Positions 41,566 to 55,936 of a DNA stretch of 64,000 nucleotides are shown here, piece after piece. Within the stretch, counting starts at the first letter, position 1, and the number at the start of each line of letters is the position of its first letter. Made by a program: the position numbers and the translations under genes. Location: the NCBI GenBank assembly GCA_012295275.1, contig CM022679.1, positions 24,667,502 to 24,731,501 on the forward strand, in the 5' to 3' direction. The notes under the pieces were generated by a model, which saw only the letters and a list, made by a program, of their open reading frames with translations, had not been told where the DNA came from and did no database searches. This DNA comes from Chrysomallon squamiferum (lineage: Eukaryota; Mollusca; Gastropoda; Neomphalida; Peltospiridae).

Positions 41566-42062
41566 CAAATGAAGAGAAAACTTGAAGATGTTTCTAGGAA
41601 GTTGGAGTTGCTGTATGACCGTCTCCGAGAGAGTTCAGTAAGTTAAAACAGTGATATTAACTTTCATACAATAAGTTATACAACATTGGAAAAATAGTTT
41701 CATTGGAATCTGAAATTAAAAAATATGATTTTCATTTGGTTTTCAAATGGACAGTTACATGTTTTCTTGTCTGTAGAAAGATTCTTACTAAATGTACATT
41801 TCTACTGTTTGTTTTCTCTTTGATATTGTCTTTGTTACAAAACCACAGTTTTGACATCTTAGCCCTTAGTAATAAAATGCTTTAAGTCAATAAAACATTC
41901 ATCAATTTTATATGAGTGACTTGAAACAAGGACAACACCTGTATTTTATTTGAAAATGGGGAAAAAAAAAAAAACAAGAAAATTAATAAATATATCAGCT
42001 GTAACTGTTAACCGAAAAAAATATTCATTCAGTTTTGTTATTAATATTTACAATTTTCATCA

Positions 42063-42096
<34 letters not shown>

Positions 42097-42177
42097 GCCT
42101 TTTATGAGTTTATTTTATTTTTTTATTATTATTTTTTTTAATATATTTTGTTCTTTTATATTCTTTTTTAAAATTAT

Positions 42178-42218
<41 letters not shown>

Positions 42219-42412
42219 AGCTGTCTCCCAATGTGCTGGCTGGTCTGCACCAGATAATTAAAACAATTCAGCAATACGACTACACCTCCAGCCTGTCTGT
42301 GTACACACAGATGATCAGCCAGGGAAACTTCTCTGAAATCAGCAGTTTTATGCCCGGTATCAAGGTTCTACTCCAGTCAGCAGCTCAGATGCAAGTTTAT
42401 GTAAAACAATGA
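41566..42412 (+). pseudogene. Duplicated last two exons of SEC31
   Basis: Exon 26' (41566-41637) and exon 27' (42221-42412) encode exactly the same 87 residues as 25129-25200 and 25788-25979 ([18 protein letters not shown]... to ...QMQVYVKQ). They carry only two silent changes (TCT/TCA and CAG/CAA). The splice signals are intact, and exon 27' has a better acceptor (GCAG) than the first copy (CAAG). The copy has no SEC31 promoter. It can be expressed only if SEC31 transcripts run about 16 kb past the first 3' end, or as part of a transcript from the CaspB stub. I call it a partial gene copy, possibly usable as alternative terminal exons. Confidence 0.9.
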
Positions 42413-45400
42413 GAGCTAGATTTTATTTATTATTTTTGTTATGAATGTTCCAGTGTATTAGTAAGAAACAAGCATTTAGGTTAATGTATGTATGACTCTT
42501 AATGTGAATCAGTTTCCTGAAATATGTCATATCTAATGTAGAAAGTATTGATATCAAGGATTCCAGGAAATTGGAAATTAAGAAATAAAAAATAAGAATT
42601 GGAGTAACATAAGATTAATGACCTGTGTATGAAAAAACATACATATATTTGATTTTTTGTGCTTGAAGTATTCCAGGTAACATTTTTGTTAATGTTCCTG
42701 AATGTTAATAAAAATAATAATTGATATATCGTAAGTCAGTGATTTGTATATAAACATATATACATAACTTTATGCATGTAGTTTGTTATAAATATTCATC
42801 ATATTAATTCAGATCAGAAGTGGGTGGGTGTGTATGGCAGTGGAATACATATTATAATTTATATGTATGAGTGAACTTAAGACTGAAATAAGAAATAAGC
42901 AAGTTTTGTATTAATATCATACTGATTATGGTGCACATTTTTCAGTAATTAAAATTTAGGCATTAAAAGTCTTCATATTTGCAATATCCACAACACATTA
43001 ACATTGTTTATTCATTTAACATTTAAAATTATTTATTTTATTATTTATATTATTTTTTGGTGGACGGTTGGACAGTGCAATTAAGCTTAAGCAAAGTATA
43101 ATTTTTTTTTTCTTTTTATATAAAATAATTATATTTCTCAGAAATTATCTTAAATATTTTGATTCAAATACGGCAACTTCTGATTTTGTGGGAGTATTTT
43201 GGTTTGTTTATAATGTACAAAATTGAGATGATAATAAGCAAGAATTTCAAAATTATTTCCAAGTTGACCATGATATGTTACTTGTAATTACTTTCTGAGG
43301 TACAACGTGTTTTTAAAATTTAATCTGTTTGAATGTTAAAACATTCATTATGATGATAAAGAAAGAGATCGATATATATTTTCACTGAAAAATAAAAAAT
43401 TTAATGAAAGAAATATACATTGTTTGTGTTACTATTTCTTAATTTGGGATATTATATTTCACCAACAGAAGAAGTTTTGTGATGTCGTGTATTTATTTAT
43501 CATAAGCTATCATAACATGATTATTTTTACATTATTAGGCTGTATTTCACGTTAATGGAATTTACGAGACCATTGTTAATCTTCACTATAAAATACTTGT
43601 CACTTTGAACAAAGTAAACATTTACCAAATTATTATTTTTAAATTTCTGGTGTTGATTGCATGAGTTGTTGCTGTTGAAGTATTTTATTAAGTATTGTGT
43701 GAATTAGAGGATTTTGTTTGTGAATGTTAATTTGTTGTAGAAATGATTTTAAAATGAAATAACTAAGCTGTATCTATATCTGTTTTTATTTTCCTTTTAA
43801 ACTGTTGCATGCTTTATTAGATTGTCTCAGTATTCATTCGTTTATTTTTCCAGTAGAAATTATTATATTTTTATTACCTTTTCTCCATGAAAAAACCACA
43901 TATTTTGTAACCAATGAATTTAGTTAATGGTCATATGTACTTTTATTATTATTTATAAATAAATATTTTAAATTAACATATTAGGGCTAAGTACTCAAAA
44001 TATAACTTATTGCATCAATCTTACAAGCTAGGAGTGTGGGAGGTGCTGATATGTGGAACATTATTAAATTACATGGATTTCTGAAACATATCTATGATAC
44101 ACATACACACACACACACTCACATATATATATAAATATATTCATCTGCACTATAAAGTTTTAAGCTGAATCCAGTTACTATAAAACTAGTAAGATCTGTA
44201 TTGCTATTGTTTATCATGACGTGGTTTTCTTTCCCTTAAAAAAAAATTCAAAGTGTACCGTGACATATTAAAACAGAACTTTGAGTTGGATGGGGCTAGT
44301 TCTATATGCATAATGTTTTTCACATCACATTTTGGTGCTAGTTTTCAATTTATTTCTCGTATGAATCATATTTTGTTAATAATACTTGAATGAATACTTA
44401 ACATCTCTAATTTTATTTTCAACCCAGGTGTAGTTAGCAAGTGTAGTTAGTCTCCAAACTATTTAATACATGTATAATAATACTGATGATATTGTTAGTA
44501 ATACCATCTTATCTTCTACCATAAGTTTTATAACATGTATACCATTTTCAGTATTTGATTTAGTACTGATAACCTTGTAGATGAAGTTCTTCAACTGACA
44601 TATATAGGAGTAATCTTGCCAATTTACCACACCACAAAATGTATTTTATGTACAAAAATGTATATCGCTTATTGCAAGAAATTCTGGTGCACCAAACATT
44701 ACCATCTGTGTATTTAAACTCTGGTTTTAAAAACATAATTTATATAATAATTAATACGAAATACAGCATGTTTTGGGTTTTTTTACAATGATTGTTTCTC
44801 AGTATACATATTGACATTTTTATTTTTATTACGACAGTGAGTGTAAAAAGAATTGTTGAAGTGTTTAAATATTTCCTGCTTTCATGGCATATATATTTTT
44901 ATTTCTTTTAAATTGATAACGTCACTTAATTGCAGGGAATTACTGGAACAGATGCACATTTTGTATATAATTTGTCTATTTTAAAGTAAGTAACAATTCA
45001 CTGTACATAACTATGCTTTTGTTTTATGTATAATAAACCACTGTTGATAAATCTTTACCGTTTTCCTTTTTCTTTTTTTTTCTTTTCTGTTTTTCTTTTT
45101 TTCTTTTTATTCTTTAATTAGACATTTTTAATAAGATGCACTGATTTTGGTGTATGTTAACAGAGTAAAATATAACAGATGTGATTAATATATTTTGGAA
45201 TGGACTTTTGAAGTAAATGTATATGGTCTGGCTTCACTGGAAGACCTCTAACAACAACTTAATAAATGTGAAATTTTCCTTAATACAGTTGCAGTCTATC
45301 TATATATTTTTATTTTTATATTTTTATTATTTTTGTTCTGTCATTTTGGGACAAGGGAGCATGTTTATAACACAGTAAACCTCGCCTAAGTCGGGAAATC

Positions 45401-47326
45401 TTGAATCTCTCCGCCGTCAAACCTTTTTTCTCACCAGCATTATTTCATACTTCTTGTAAGTCTTTGTTGTTATCCGTCTCTTTTCTCTAGTCGTCTTTTG
45501 TATAATAAAAAAAAGTCACTGTGGGCGTCGCTTTCCAGTAAAATATGTTAATTGAAGGTACCCATACGCGAGGAAGTCACGTGCACATCAATATACCAAC
45601 GCATAGTTTGAGTCAGTGGGTAAATTGTGCGAGACTGTTTCGACGAAATTGTTATTGACTTTTTCCCGGATTTTGTTTACGTACATAACAGTAGCTGTTG
45701 ACGGATTTCGCACTGACAACTTAGAGTAGACATTAACTGCGGTTTGTGTTACTTTGTACTAAGAGTCAGGTGACGACAAAGGTGATTTCACGACTTAGAT
45801 CTGACGAATTAGACGAGGATATTTTATTAGAAATGACGTTATAGAAAATTTGAGGTGACGAGTTACGCACTTTGACGACGTATCATCCCAATATAACCGA
45901 AACCTTTGTCCGCAGAACTAATTAATGAAACAATAAGGAAACAATAAACACCATCAATAATACGAAATTATTTCTATGCATCAAAATCATTTGACTGCAG
46001 ACTTATAATGGCGATTTTAAATCGCAACGCTTGCAGTTTTTGGGGTCTAGATGTTGAGTTTAATTTTAAATATTCACTTATTAAGATGTAAACTGAGCTT
46101 ATTTTGATCTATAGAACATCTAAATGAGTTTGGCAAACACAACCCCCACCCAAATAAATATCTTGTTTGTTGCTGAGAAAAGTAGCCGACTCAAGAGGTG
46201 TCAATAAATTGAGATCGCGCTAGCCACCGGTTTAATTTAAAAACATTTATTTAAAATTAAAATGTAGGCACGGAAAAAGGCAATGGGTTTTATACATTTT
46301 AACTAATAATCATGATAACGATATAACGATTTGGCAACCTGTCAAAATATGTTTACATAATTATTATAAACATATCAATTGTATCACAGATCGACATCCG
46401 CCCGGACCAAAGTGCTATGACTCAACAAACTACTTCTATTACATGATAAACAGTATAAATAAAAATCTGATTTGCAAGGAGAGAAAGTCCAATGTTTAAA
46501 AATGTGTGTGTGTGTTGTTACACTTTGAAAATTTTATTACACAGGAAAATTTTGAATCATTTTATATTGTTTAATAATATTTAATATTCGAATATTGTTC
46601 TTCGATAACCACATTTTCACGAAAGGCTTATGATGTACCAAAAGCAACAGAGAAAGAGATCAAGTATGTGTATGTGTGTACGAATGTCTTTGAATTTGTG
46701 TATATTCTGTATGTGTGCAACTTTTCGTGTGTGTTTATGTATGAATTACACGTGCTTGTGTGAAATATTAATGTTTAAAAATTGATCAGAAAATGCTATA
46801 TGTGTGTATGTATATCAGAGAGAGATTTGTACATCTGTTGGTGACAGTGGGTATGCATGTGAATGTGAAAGGATGATCGGTTAAATATCTCTGCGTCTGT
46901 GTGAGAATGAGAGCGGATATACATCCGTATGCACCAGAGACAGAATATGTATATTATACAAGTGTGAGCATGAGAGAGTGGTTACAGATGTTTGAGGATG
47001 AGGGAGAAGATATATATGTTTTTATGTATGTATGCGCCTTGGAGAGAGAGGGTTTTGTATGCCAATATGAAAGAAGCAATGGGTGTGTATACGTGTATAT
47101 GTGAGTGCGATAGAGAGTAGATGTATGTGCGTGTGCATCAGAAACAAAACAGGTATATATACATGTGTGTGTGTGTGTGTGTATGTTGTAGAGATATGGG
47201 TAGATATGTGTGTAGAGAGAAAGTTTTTAGTTTATATATGCAAGTGAATGTGAAAGACCTAGTGAGACAGTACTTAAAAGTGATTATGATGTTTATTAAC
47301 AGAAATACTGTTAGACGTAGCTGTAG

Positions 47327-47362
<36 letters not shown>

Positions 47363-47624
47363 GCTGCTGCTGTTACTGCTTTTGTTATAGATGCTGCCGA
47401 GAAGTATACTTTAGCTCTAATAATAATAATAACAGAAATAATAATAATAATAATAACATACATACATCTGTAACAACAATAACAAAACTGGCAACGAAGA
47501 CGACAATAACAATACGTATAATAATAGTAACAGCAACTACACTACCAGTATTACAACTGCTACTACTATTACAATATTATACTGGATTACCTGGCTAAAA
47601 AATAAAAACAAAAATAAAATAAGA
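42413..47624. other. Non-coding part of unit 2 between the SEC31 exons and the ORF
   Basis: Collinear with 25,980-31,278 in unit 1. It holds the copied SEC31 3' UTR and flank. One indel is clear: about 60 bp present in unit 1 (about 28,256-28,312) is missing near 44,656. No coding exon seen. Confidence 0.7.
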
Positions 47625-48083
47625 ATGGATATGACGTTAGCATCGGTGGAGAGACAGCAATGCCAGTATAAACAGACAAACACTCCGACAGAATCAGCCA
47701 GTACTATATATTGCACAACTTGTCCATCGTGGACTCATGCTTGCAGCAGAAATTCAGAAAACATTCAAAATCCAAGACGGTGTTCAAGGCTTGTCAATGC
47801 TGAGGATGACCTAATGTTCTCCAAGCAGGCTTTCATCGTTGATGTGTTACGTGGAGACAAAAAAGAGAAAGAAATCTTTGTCAGTGCTTACAACCATGTT
47901 CTGCCTCCTTACAATGCTACAGCCAAGACTATTTTTTTTTTTTTTTTTACCAATCTCCACAACGTACGTCGACTTCTGCCCTCGCTTCCAGCTGGATGCA
48001 AGAGCAGCATCAATGGACTGAGACATCTGAAAAACTACCTCAAATCAACAATGCCTGGGTATGAACAATTTGGCACTTTTTAA
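47625..48083 (+). CDS. Hypothetical 152-codon ORF, unit 2
   Basis: Identical in protein to the unit 1 ORF, including the 17-T run. No recognisable domain. About 20 bp upstream, unit 2 has a 15-bp stretch (GATTACCTGGCTAAA) that unit 1 lacks. Same caveats: it lies in a near-identical block, so its intactness may reflect recent sequence exchange and not function. Confidence 0.3.
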   Translation: MDMTLASVERQQCQYKQTNTPTESASTIYCTTCPSWTHACSRNSENIQNPRRCSRLVNAEDDLMFSKQAFIVDVLRGDKKEKEIFVSAYNHVLPPYNATAKTIFFFFFTNLHNVRRLLPSLPAGCKSSINGLRHLKNYLKSTMPGYEQFGTF

Positions 48084-51000
48084 GCTGCACAGAGACACGA
48101 TTATTAGATATAATAATGTGTGGCACCCATATTATTTACATTTAACAAAGGTGTGCAATACTTTATTTAGGCTTTAACGCTTTGTTTAATTAAACATTTA
48201 TTCTTTCCTTTAAATGTAATTTTCCAGACAGGTTTTAGATCAACTACATTTTAGCGCAAATGTACACTACACATTCTGAGTTAACCCAGCGGGTATCTTG
48301 GATCGATCCTCTCTGTCGACCAAAACAACATAACGCCTTTCGGGTTCGTTCTGAATACAACTTAAAGCTTAATCTTCTTAGCTTTTATAAGTATATAACT
48401 AATCGCTAACACACCTGCAGAACAATGGATCAAGCATTTTTAGTGCTGCGGGTAATTTTGCGGAAACTAAAAGACCTAAATGTTTTCAAAATGGGTTTGA
48501 ATGCTAACACAAATTAAGCTAAGTATTAAACGTAGTATTATAATTATCTAAACAGGAGAATACACAAATATTGATCCATATTCTGAGGATATAAGACGTG
48601 AATGATGATGATATAACCAGATAAACACAATTAGTTAATGAATGGTGGTCAAGTTACAGTAATATAATTTTTGTTGTATAGCCTTTGGTCAAACACTGCT
48701 CAGTTAGCCTGAAAATGCAAACAGAGAATTCAATACTTGCACAAATACAAGAGAGAGAGAGAGAGATAACATTTTTTTTTTTTATCTATCCAAGTTACAA
48801 ATAATGTTTAACACTAACAGATACGGAAAATGTGTCTGTTCTTGTACATTAACAGATTAAATAATAACTATATTTATATGCATATGGATACATATATCAG
48901 GATGTATACGAACGGCTAATTTGGGCCATTAAATATTACGTAAAAGGTAATATCTTTAAAAAAATGTGACATGAAGTGATTTTGATCTATGAAAATATTT
49001 AGAAAATATTAATTGTAATCAAAGATATTGCGCAATCACCGAAGATAAATTTAAAAAATAAATAAAAAAATATACATATTTATTCTGTCATGTTTTTATT
49101 AAAAATTACAGCGATTAGAACTGATACCTATTTACGTGAAAAATTTATATAACATATAATTATATGCCTAATTATATGCTTAATTATATGCTTAATTATA
49201 AAATATCAGTAATAATAATAATAATAATATTAATATATTATTAAACTAAATGAGTCGTGAATTATAAAAGGTAAATTAAATTAAACAATATATTCTAGTT
49301 TTAGTTAAGGTCCACAATATTTCTAACATATATTTTATACAATGCCATAGATCTTTTTTATTTTATTTTTTTATTTTTTTTTATTTTTTTTTTTTGATAT
49401 CACATTTTTTCTATCCTGGATATGCCATTATAATTATTATAATTTTTAAAACATGAGGTGATAAATCTGTATTATGACAGTGCCTAAAAAACAGGTTGGA
49501 TATTTGAATTTTAATTCTGATGATACCACTGCTTAACAACAATGATTAAAAAAAAAAAAAAAAAAAAAAACTGAAAAAAACCAACATGAAAATAAATAAA
49601 AATTAAATTAAATTAAATTAAATTAAATTAAATTAAAATTAATATAATATTTTTTAAAAAGAAATAACAAGAAAAAATAGACCAAACAATATAAAATAAA
49701 TTAAAATTAAAAAACAGAATAGACCAAACAATGTAAAATGATGTCAGCTATTTATTTGAAAATTAATGTTAACACCTACTAAATACACTTATGTATTAAA
49801 TATATAATAATAATAATGATAATTATGATACTAATAATAATAGTATCAGTTCAGTTTGAGCAAATTGTGATAAATCATTTTTAAGTACATACAAAGACAC
49901 ATGATCTGATTGGAAAGCCACTTTAGACAACAGAGATTAAATATGCAAATCTAGAATGTAGAAGATGCAGTTTCCTGCATTCTGGAAATAAATTTTAAAT
50001 GTTCCTTTGTCTCAAAAATATGTAAAATTATACCAGTATCCTATATCTGCAGCAATCTGACCTGGCCATACTTCATACAATTTAGTTTTGTGCACTTTCA
50101 CAGATGGACCTTGGGAGACTATGGGTGGATGTGTATGCACCCTTTGCACCACCCCTGTATACAGTTTTAGTGATATCATTACATGGTATTATTTAGTAGA
50201 ACTTTTTGATATGTTAAAATATTTCTATCAAAGCATTTGTCCGCATACGGATATTTTAATTATTTAACTCTGTCACAAAAATAAGCATCATTGAAAATAT
50301 TCCCATGATGTAGACTGTCCTAAAAGTAAATGAAAGTTTAATTATCTGATTTTATTCAAAAAATAAATAAAACATAAAACTATTCACGTCAAATAATATA
50401 GACTTTCCTCAGACTAAATCACATGTTTAACTATCTGGCTTCAGTCCATTAAAATGATAGATTATGACAATCAGAAATCACCAAAATATCTGTTAACATA
50501 AGCAAATCCAAGGACCATCATCTATCCAGCCTCAGGAATTTCCATTTCCAACACTTACATAATTATACAGACACAAACACAATGATTAAATTTGCATAAT
50601 AAACATATGCATTTCTGATGTAAACCACTGTTATGAGCAATTAAATTTTGTTATAAAAATAAGGAAGAAACACAAATTATGCCAAATTATATAAAACAAA
50701 AAAAAAAATAAAAATAAAAAAATAAATAATTACCAAAAAACCCACAACCTTATGTACACTGTTAGGGTACACAAAAAAGTCAAATGTATTATACACTGTT
50801 AGGGTACACAAAAAAGTCAAATGTCAACACTTATCACTACTACAGTGGAATGGTAGGAAATATAAATAGCACTAACATTATTACAGAGATATTTCACTGT
50901 ATGCTGGGTTTTTTCTTATACAGAATTAAAAAAAATGTTCAACCAGGATGTACAATTCCCATGCACATCCTATTTTAATGAAGCTCTTTTCATTGTGATT

Positions 51001-51360
51001 TACACTGCATTTCTCATTATTTTTAAGTGTATAATTTCACACACTGATTTAAAAATAAAAATGACAACAATATGTTTCTACTACTTTTAATGAAAAACAG
51101 AAGGAATATCTTTTAATGGATGTGATGAGATCAAATAAACCTTTCTGGAAAGTTTAAGACACTGTTGAACCTTGAAACATTTACAAAAGCCTGTGATATA
51201 TATTTGCCAGTGATTTATAAATTACAAAAACAACTACCTGCAGTGAATTAACTGGATTTAGAAAGTTTTAAAGGCAACCAATATGATGATGATTCTCATT
51301 AAAAAACAAATACAGATAGGTTAGTAATATATAATCTTCCAAGTTGTACCGGGTTGTAAA
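48084..51360. other. Gene-poor stretch of unit 2
   Basis: Counterpart of 31,738-35,088. No coding exon seen. It contains the two-unit 37-bp minisatellite (50,756-50,829) and AT-rich simple repeats. The part nearest the ORF is almost identical to unit 1; from about 49,750 on, point differences become frequent. Confidence 0.7.
50756..50829. repeat. 37-bp minisatellite, two units
   Basis: Same motif as at 34,435 but only two tandem units. Confidence 0.9.
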
Positions 51361-54300
51361 CTACTTCTTGCGACGGAAATACACATCTTTCGTCAACATG
51401 GATGTGATGCAAGGAATCTGCTTCTTTCTGTTCATGAACTCCTTGCTAGCGTTAGACTCAAACTGATAGGCCACCCTTTTGTTGACTCTTGTCATCATCG
51501 TCAGTAGATCAAGCTTGTCAGCATACTCCTTCAGAACCTCTGACAGAGCCTGGATAAACCAGGAGCCCCGAGTTGAATTACGCCATGAAAAGTAACCTAG
51601 GAAAAAGCAAAGAAAATTGTGCTCATACTAATTTTAATGTTTCTCATGTTGACTAAAACTAAAGACTAAAATTCCAGTGTAGAGTAAATAAAAGTTTTAA
51701 TGACATCTCAACGTATTTTTATATTTCCGCTCATTGAGTGTAAATGTAATTTTGAAGTGATGTGATGAACAACTATGGGTTACTTTTACCAGTAGCTTTC
51801 ATATGCAGTTTTCTGCAGATAAACGTATATGCTTCTGACAATTCAGTGGTGAATTCTAGATGGAAGCTAAGTAGCTAGATGAGCATGCTAATTAGTATTT
51901 TTCACACAATTCTTTTACTTATATGAGAAGTAAGCCACCAGTAAGAACAATTATTGGTGTATTCTTTATTAGTTTCCTTATTTCTATCACATTACCTGGT
52001 ACTACTGAGTAGGCCATCAGAAAGTCAGCCTCTGTTGGAATTCGATATGTCTCCAGCTCCATGGGTTGTATTGCTCCTTTTGTTCCTAAAGCATCACTGA
52101 CTGTGACACCATCATCCAGAGATTGTCCTCTGCATGCCTGCATTCACAACAACAAAAAAAGATAATATAACAGAAATACCACAGCTGTGAGACAAAAACA
52201 ATACGTTAAACATGTAACTGATAAATGTTTGTTAGTAATGTATTCAATTAATAAACATCATAAATTCATTTAAAGAAAGCATTTTTTACTTATTCTGCTA
52301 AATTCCTTTATAAACTGAGTGTCCCAGACGATACCTGGGCCTAGATATAATCTAATGATGGCATGTCCATAAAAGTTTTCTGGAACTGAGAAATTTAGTT
52401 ATACAATATATTACAGTTCTTAACCTGAATAGCAGTTTATTTATATGTAGTTTTACAAATAATGTAATTTCAGAGTAAAATCATTAAAAGTTTTTTTCTT
52501 TTGATATATCAGTAGAGTCTAAATACTGAGTTACATTCCAATCTTGTCTGGTTTAAACAAAACTTGAAAACAGACTCACTTGAATGAAAAACAATTTAGG
52601 TTTTCCAGCCAGAGATTCACACCTGTGACCTTTAAATGGTTCTACAAGGTCTTTAATCTCCACTGGCCCATCAGTGCCATATACCATCCCTTCTTCACCA
52701 TGAGAGAGAATTATACAAGCAAAGCAATCTTTTTGTGAGTGGTCCTTTTTGCTTGCTGAAAATACATGACATTAATAATGTTTTCATCTTGGTGAATGAA
52801 CATTTGCCTGCAGGGAATATAAGATATTACATTTCCATCTTGAAAGAGTGAAAATGTTCATCTTGTATAAAATATATTAATAATACAAAAAAAGAAAATT
52901 TATAACACTGAACTTTAAACATCAAAAACTGTTAATATGGTATTTAATTTGTCTCATTAAACAGCATGTCATTAAACTCAGACTTATGACTAATCTAGGT
53001 AAGTGAAAAATTAAAAGTTCACATTCATACACAACACTATAAATTATTTTTCAATTTATGTGCACAATATATAAAACATTTATCTGTGCATATGTGTATG
53101 CATTTATCTACTTCTGAGAGAATGAAATAATAATTAAGTCAGGAATAAAAAAAAATATATAAAAAAAAAAAGTATAATATGCATTATCACTTAGGTAAAA
53201 AGCTGTTCAACTTACCATTCAACATCAAATCTTTCATTTTCTGCATGCTTAAATTATCATATGTTTCAACTTTAAAACTCAAAGCTCTAAAACGATTATA
53301 AATGTTTATTTTGTCTTGATCAGTTCCTGTACGCGTTCCCATATTGGTGTGTTTTTCAAATTCTTTGTTGTTAATTATTAGACACCATCCTCGCTCTGCA
53401 TAATCCATCTTGTATTCCTCAGAAAAAAGTGTAGATTCTTTTTCTACTGGGAAATAGCCTCCTGCTGCTTGTGCATTTCCAAAGTAACTTAAAATAAATA
53501 ACATTAATATATACTAATTAATTAAATATAATCTTTACCTGGCACAAATACAATATTGGTTCAAACTTTTATATGTATGTATGTATTTTAACAACAAAAA
53601 TATCCCTGGAACAGACAGAGTCATAGAACTACATTAAAATGTTATTTATGTTCATCAAATGATATTTAAAGTGTTGAAAGAATTTAATTTTATGCAATCA
53701 CCAAAAATTTTATAATTTTATTTTATTAACCAAAAAACAAAAACAACTGAAGAAAGATTTAAAAAATAACTAATTACTATGTCATATTACCCAGGATCCC
53801 CTGCACCACCTTTTGTTCCTAAGGCATCTGTTTCATCAGGTTTATTACCAGTAGCTGAGGCATCTACTTGATCTAAAAAAATAAAAAAAATTAAAAAAAT
53901 TCATGTGTGTAGGCATGTATGGATACTGCATGTAAAATATATTTATTTCTTCTTTTTTTTTTTTCAAGCACAGCAGGTTTTGGAAAATGCAATGAATACG
54001 ATGTAAATTGTAATTCTGTAATCAAATTTGAACATAGTGTAAATATTCAACAAACTGTTTATGAATCCTGACAACTATGTACTTACATTTTGTAATACAT
54101 ACGTAGAATGACAGGTTTATTTGCTTTAAATTTATAGTATTCTAATAATATATGTGTTTGTGCGGATAAATAGATAGACAAATGCACATAGTTCTAATTA
54201 CCCACAAACAATAAAAGGAGGGTCATTTTAATACAGAAAATGTAGTTCAAGTTCACACGTCTGAAATCACCATTTCAATATTAAATACTTGTATCATAAT

Positions 54301-54553
54301 CATAGGAAATACATGTTTATGACTATTGTAATACATTTATTACCGAGTTTATAATTTTTAATATTAAAAGTTAATAAGATATTGAAACGGTAGTTCTAGT
54401 TGCTTCTGATCAATTAATATTAATAAATTAATTAATATTAATTAACTTTCATTATTTAACTGTTTGAAAATCAGAATAATCTTCAATTTAATTTCTTTAA
54501 ACTGTTAGGATGTAAATGAAAACAGTATATACCATACCTGCATTATCTGCCAT
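51361..54553 (-). CDS. Executioner-type caspase CaspA2 (duplication unit 2)
   Basis: Paralogue of CaspA1 with the same six exons (54538-54553, 53791-53872, 53216-53487, 52580-52755, 51996-52137, 51361-51596) and 307 residues. Every catalytic feature is kept: Arg85 in RTGTD, His142 (SHGEEG), Cys184 (QACRG), the DETD21 and TVSD197 cleavage sites each followed by ALGTKG, and the VYFRRKK end. Differences from CaspA1 (A1 to A2): E41A, K81N, R83G, N132K, L154P, N168R, T171S, H187Q, L232F, W239R, E281K, S283F. At 83, 154 and 168 the A2 residue matches the usual caspase-3/7 pattern (MG, GP, RC), so A2 looks closer to the ancestral form. Stop codon at 51361-51363. It lies head-to-head with full-length CaspB, and this is probably the original gene pair. 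Confidence 0.93.
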
Positions 54554-55936
54554 TCTTAAAACTTTTATTAATCAATAGTATCGTCCAAATTTTAATATTC
54601 CCAGCACTCCGGAAAATCCAAAAGCTATCCTTTTCCGATTGTTATAAAAGTAAAATACCAGTCTAATTTTAGACTAATCATGTTACTGTGATTTCTGTTT
54701 TACGGTACCTGTATGAACGAGTAGGCGTAAATAAATACGTTTCGTAAGCCAATGAAACAGGCAACAGCGGTGGTGTTGTTCTTGTTTCTGGTCACTAAGC
54801 TTTTAAAAAGGCACTTTTATTAACTAATTCCCAGAAAATAGATAAAAAAAACCCAACAATAATTATGTTTAAAGAGATCTTATAGATGTTGTTTTTTGGC
54901 TTAAAATACATTTTTATATTATTCCTTTAATTGCATTTGTATCAATTTCTACTAGTAATAAAGTATGAATAATGATAGTGAATTTGCCTGGAGGCTTTTA
55001 TAGATGCATTACTCTAATTAAATTTAAAACATTAATATATATAAATTATAGTTTAAACAAACGAATGTGCTTGGGCAGTTATCATACCCGTATCTAAGGA
55101 TAGAGTAATTACATGATATTTGTGAAAATAACAAGACCAAGTTATAAAAAAGATCAGATTCTAAGTTATATTATTATTATTGTTGTTGTTGTTGTTATAA
55201 TTATTAGTACTACTGTTACTGCTACCACTACTACCACTACTACTATTATCATTATTGAAAATCACAATGTTTCGTTCTCTTCCGAAAATTTAGGAATCAT
55301 TTTGAAGTTTTGTGATCATTACAGTTTGTGTGCCGTTTGATTACATAATAAGCCGAAACAGGATGTAAAGTGCAATTAGTGTGTTTCGAAATTCAAAGAG
55401 AGGAGTGCCTTTTTTGTTATTCGTTACTTTAACAATAAGGGTTAACAAAAAAATAAAAAAATAAAAATATAAACGACAGGCATGTCTATTAGTAATGATA
55501 TAAAATTAATATTTTTTGTCAGCCACAATGAATGTATGATCATTGAATTCATTCCAAGGTATTCTAATTCAACTAGAATTTCTAGCCTTTCTTAAATGGA
55601 AAGAAGTAGTACTACTACTACCGGTAGTAGTAGCTCATCTTTTCCGAGAAGTTATCAAATAATTCGAACATACGACAAGCTATGGTTAACAAGGGGGATA
55701 CCTAAACCGCAAAAATAATAGCGAAATTGACCGCTACATAGTACATATTAACATAATATATTTAATATCTTTATTATAAAGTTTATATTATATATATATC
55801 ACGAAGCCTTCTGTTTTGAATATGAGGTATTCAGAAACAATTATCTGATCTATTCTGTCTCTGACAGAAATTAAAGCATATATCGTATGCAGTAAAGTTA
55901 ATTGCCTTGAGCAGCTTTCTAAAGAGTAATGGAATT
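54554..55936. promoter_or_regulatory. Head-to-head promoter region of CaspA2 and CaspB
   Basis: 1.4 kb between divergent start codons, homologous to 38,358-39,657. The CCAAT box is at 54,749-54,753. About 140 bp just before the CaspB start (about 55,775-55,915) have no counterpart in unit 1, so the two CaspB 5' regions differ. Confidence 0.45.
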
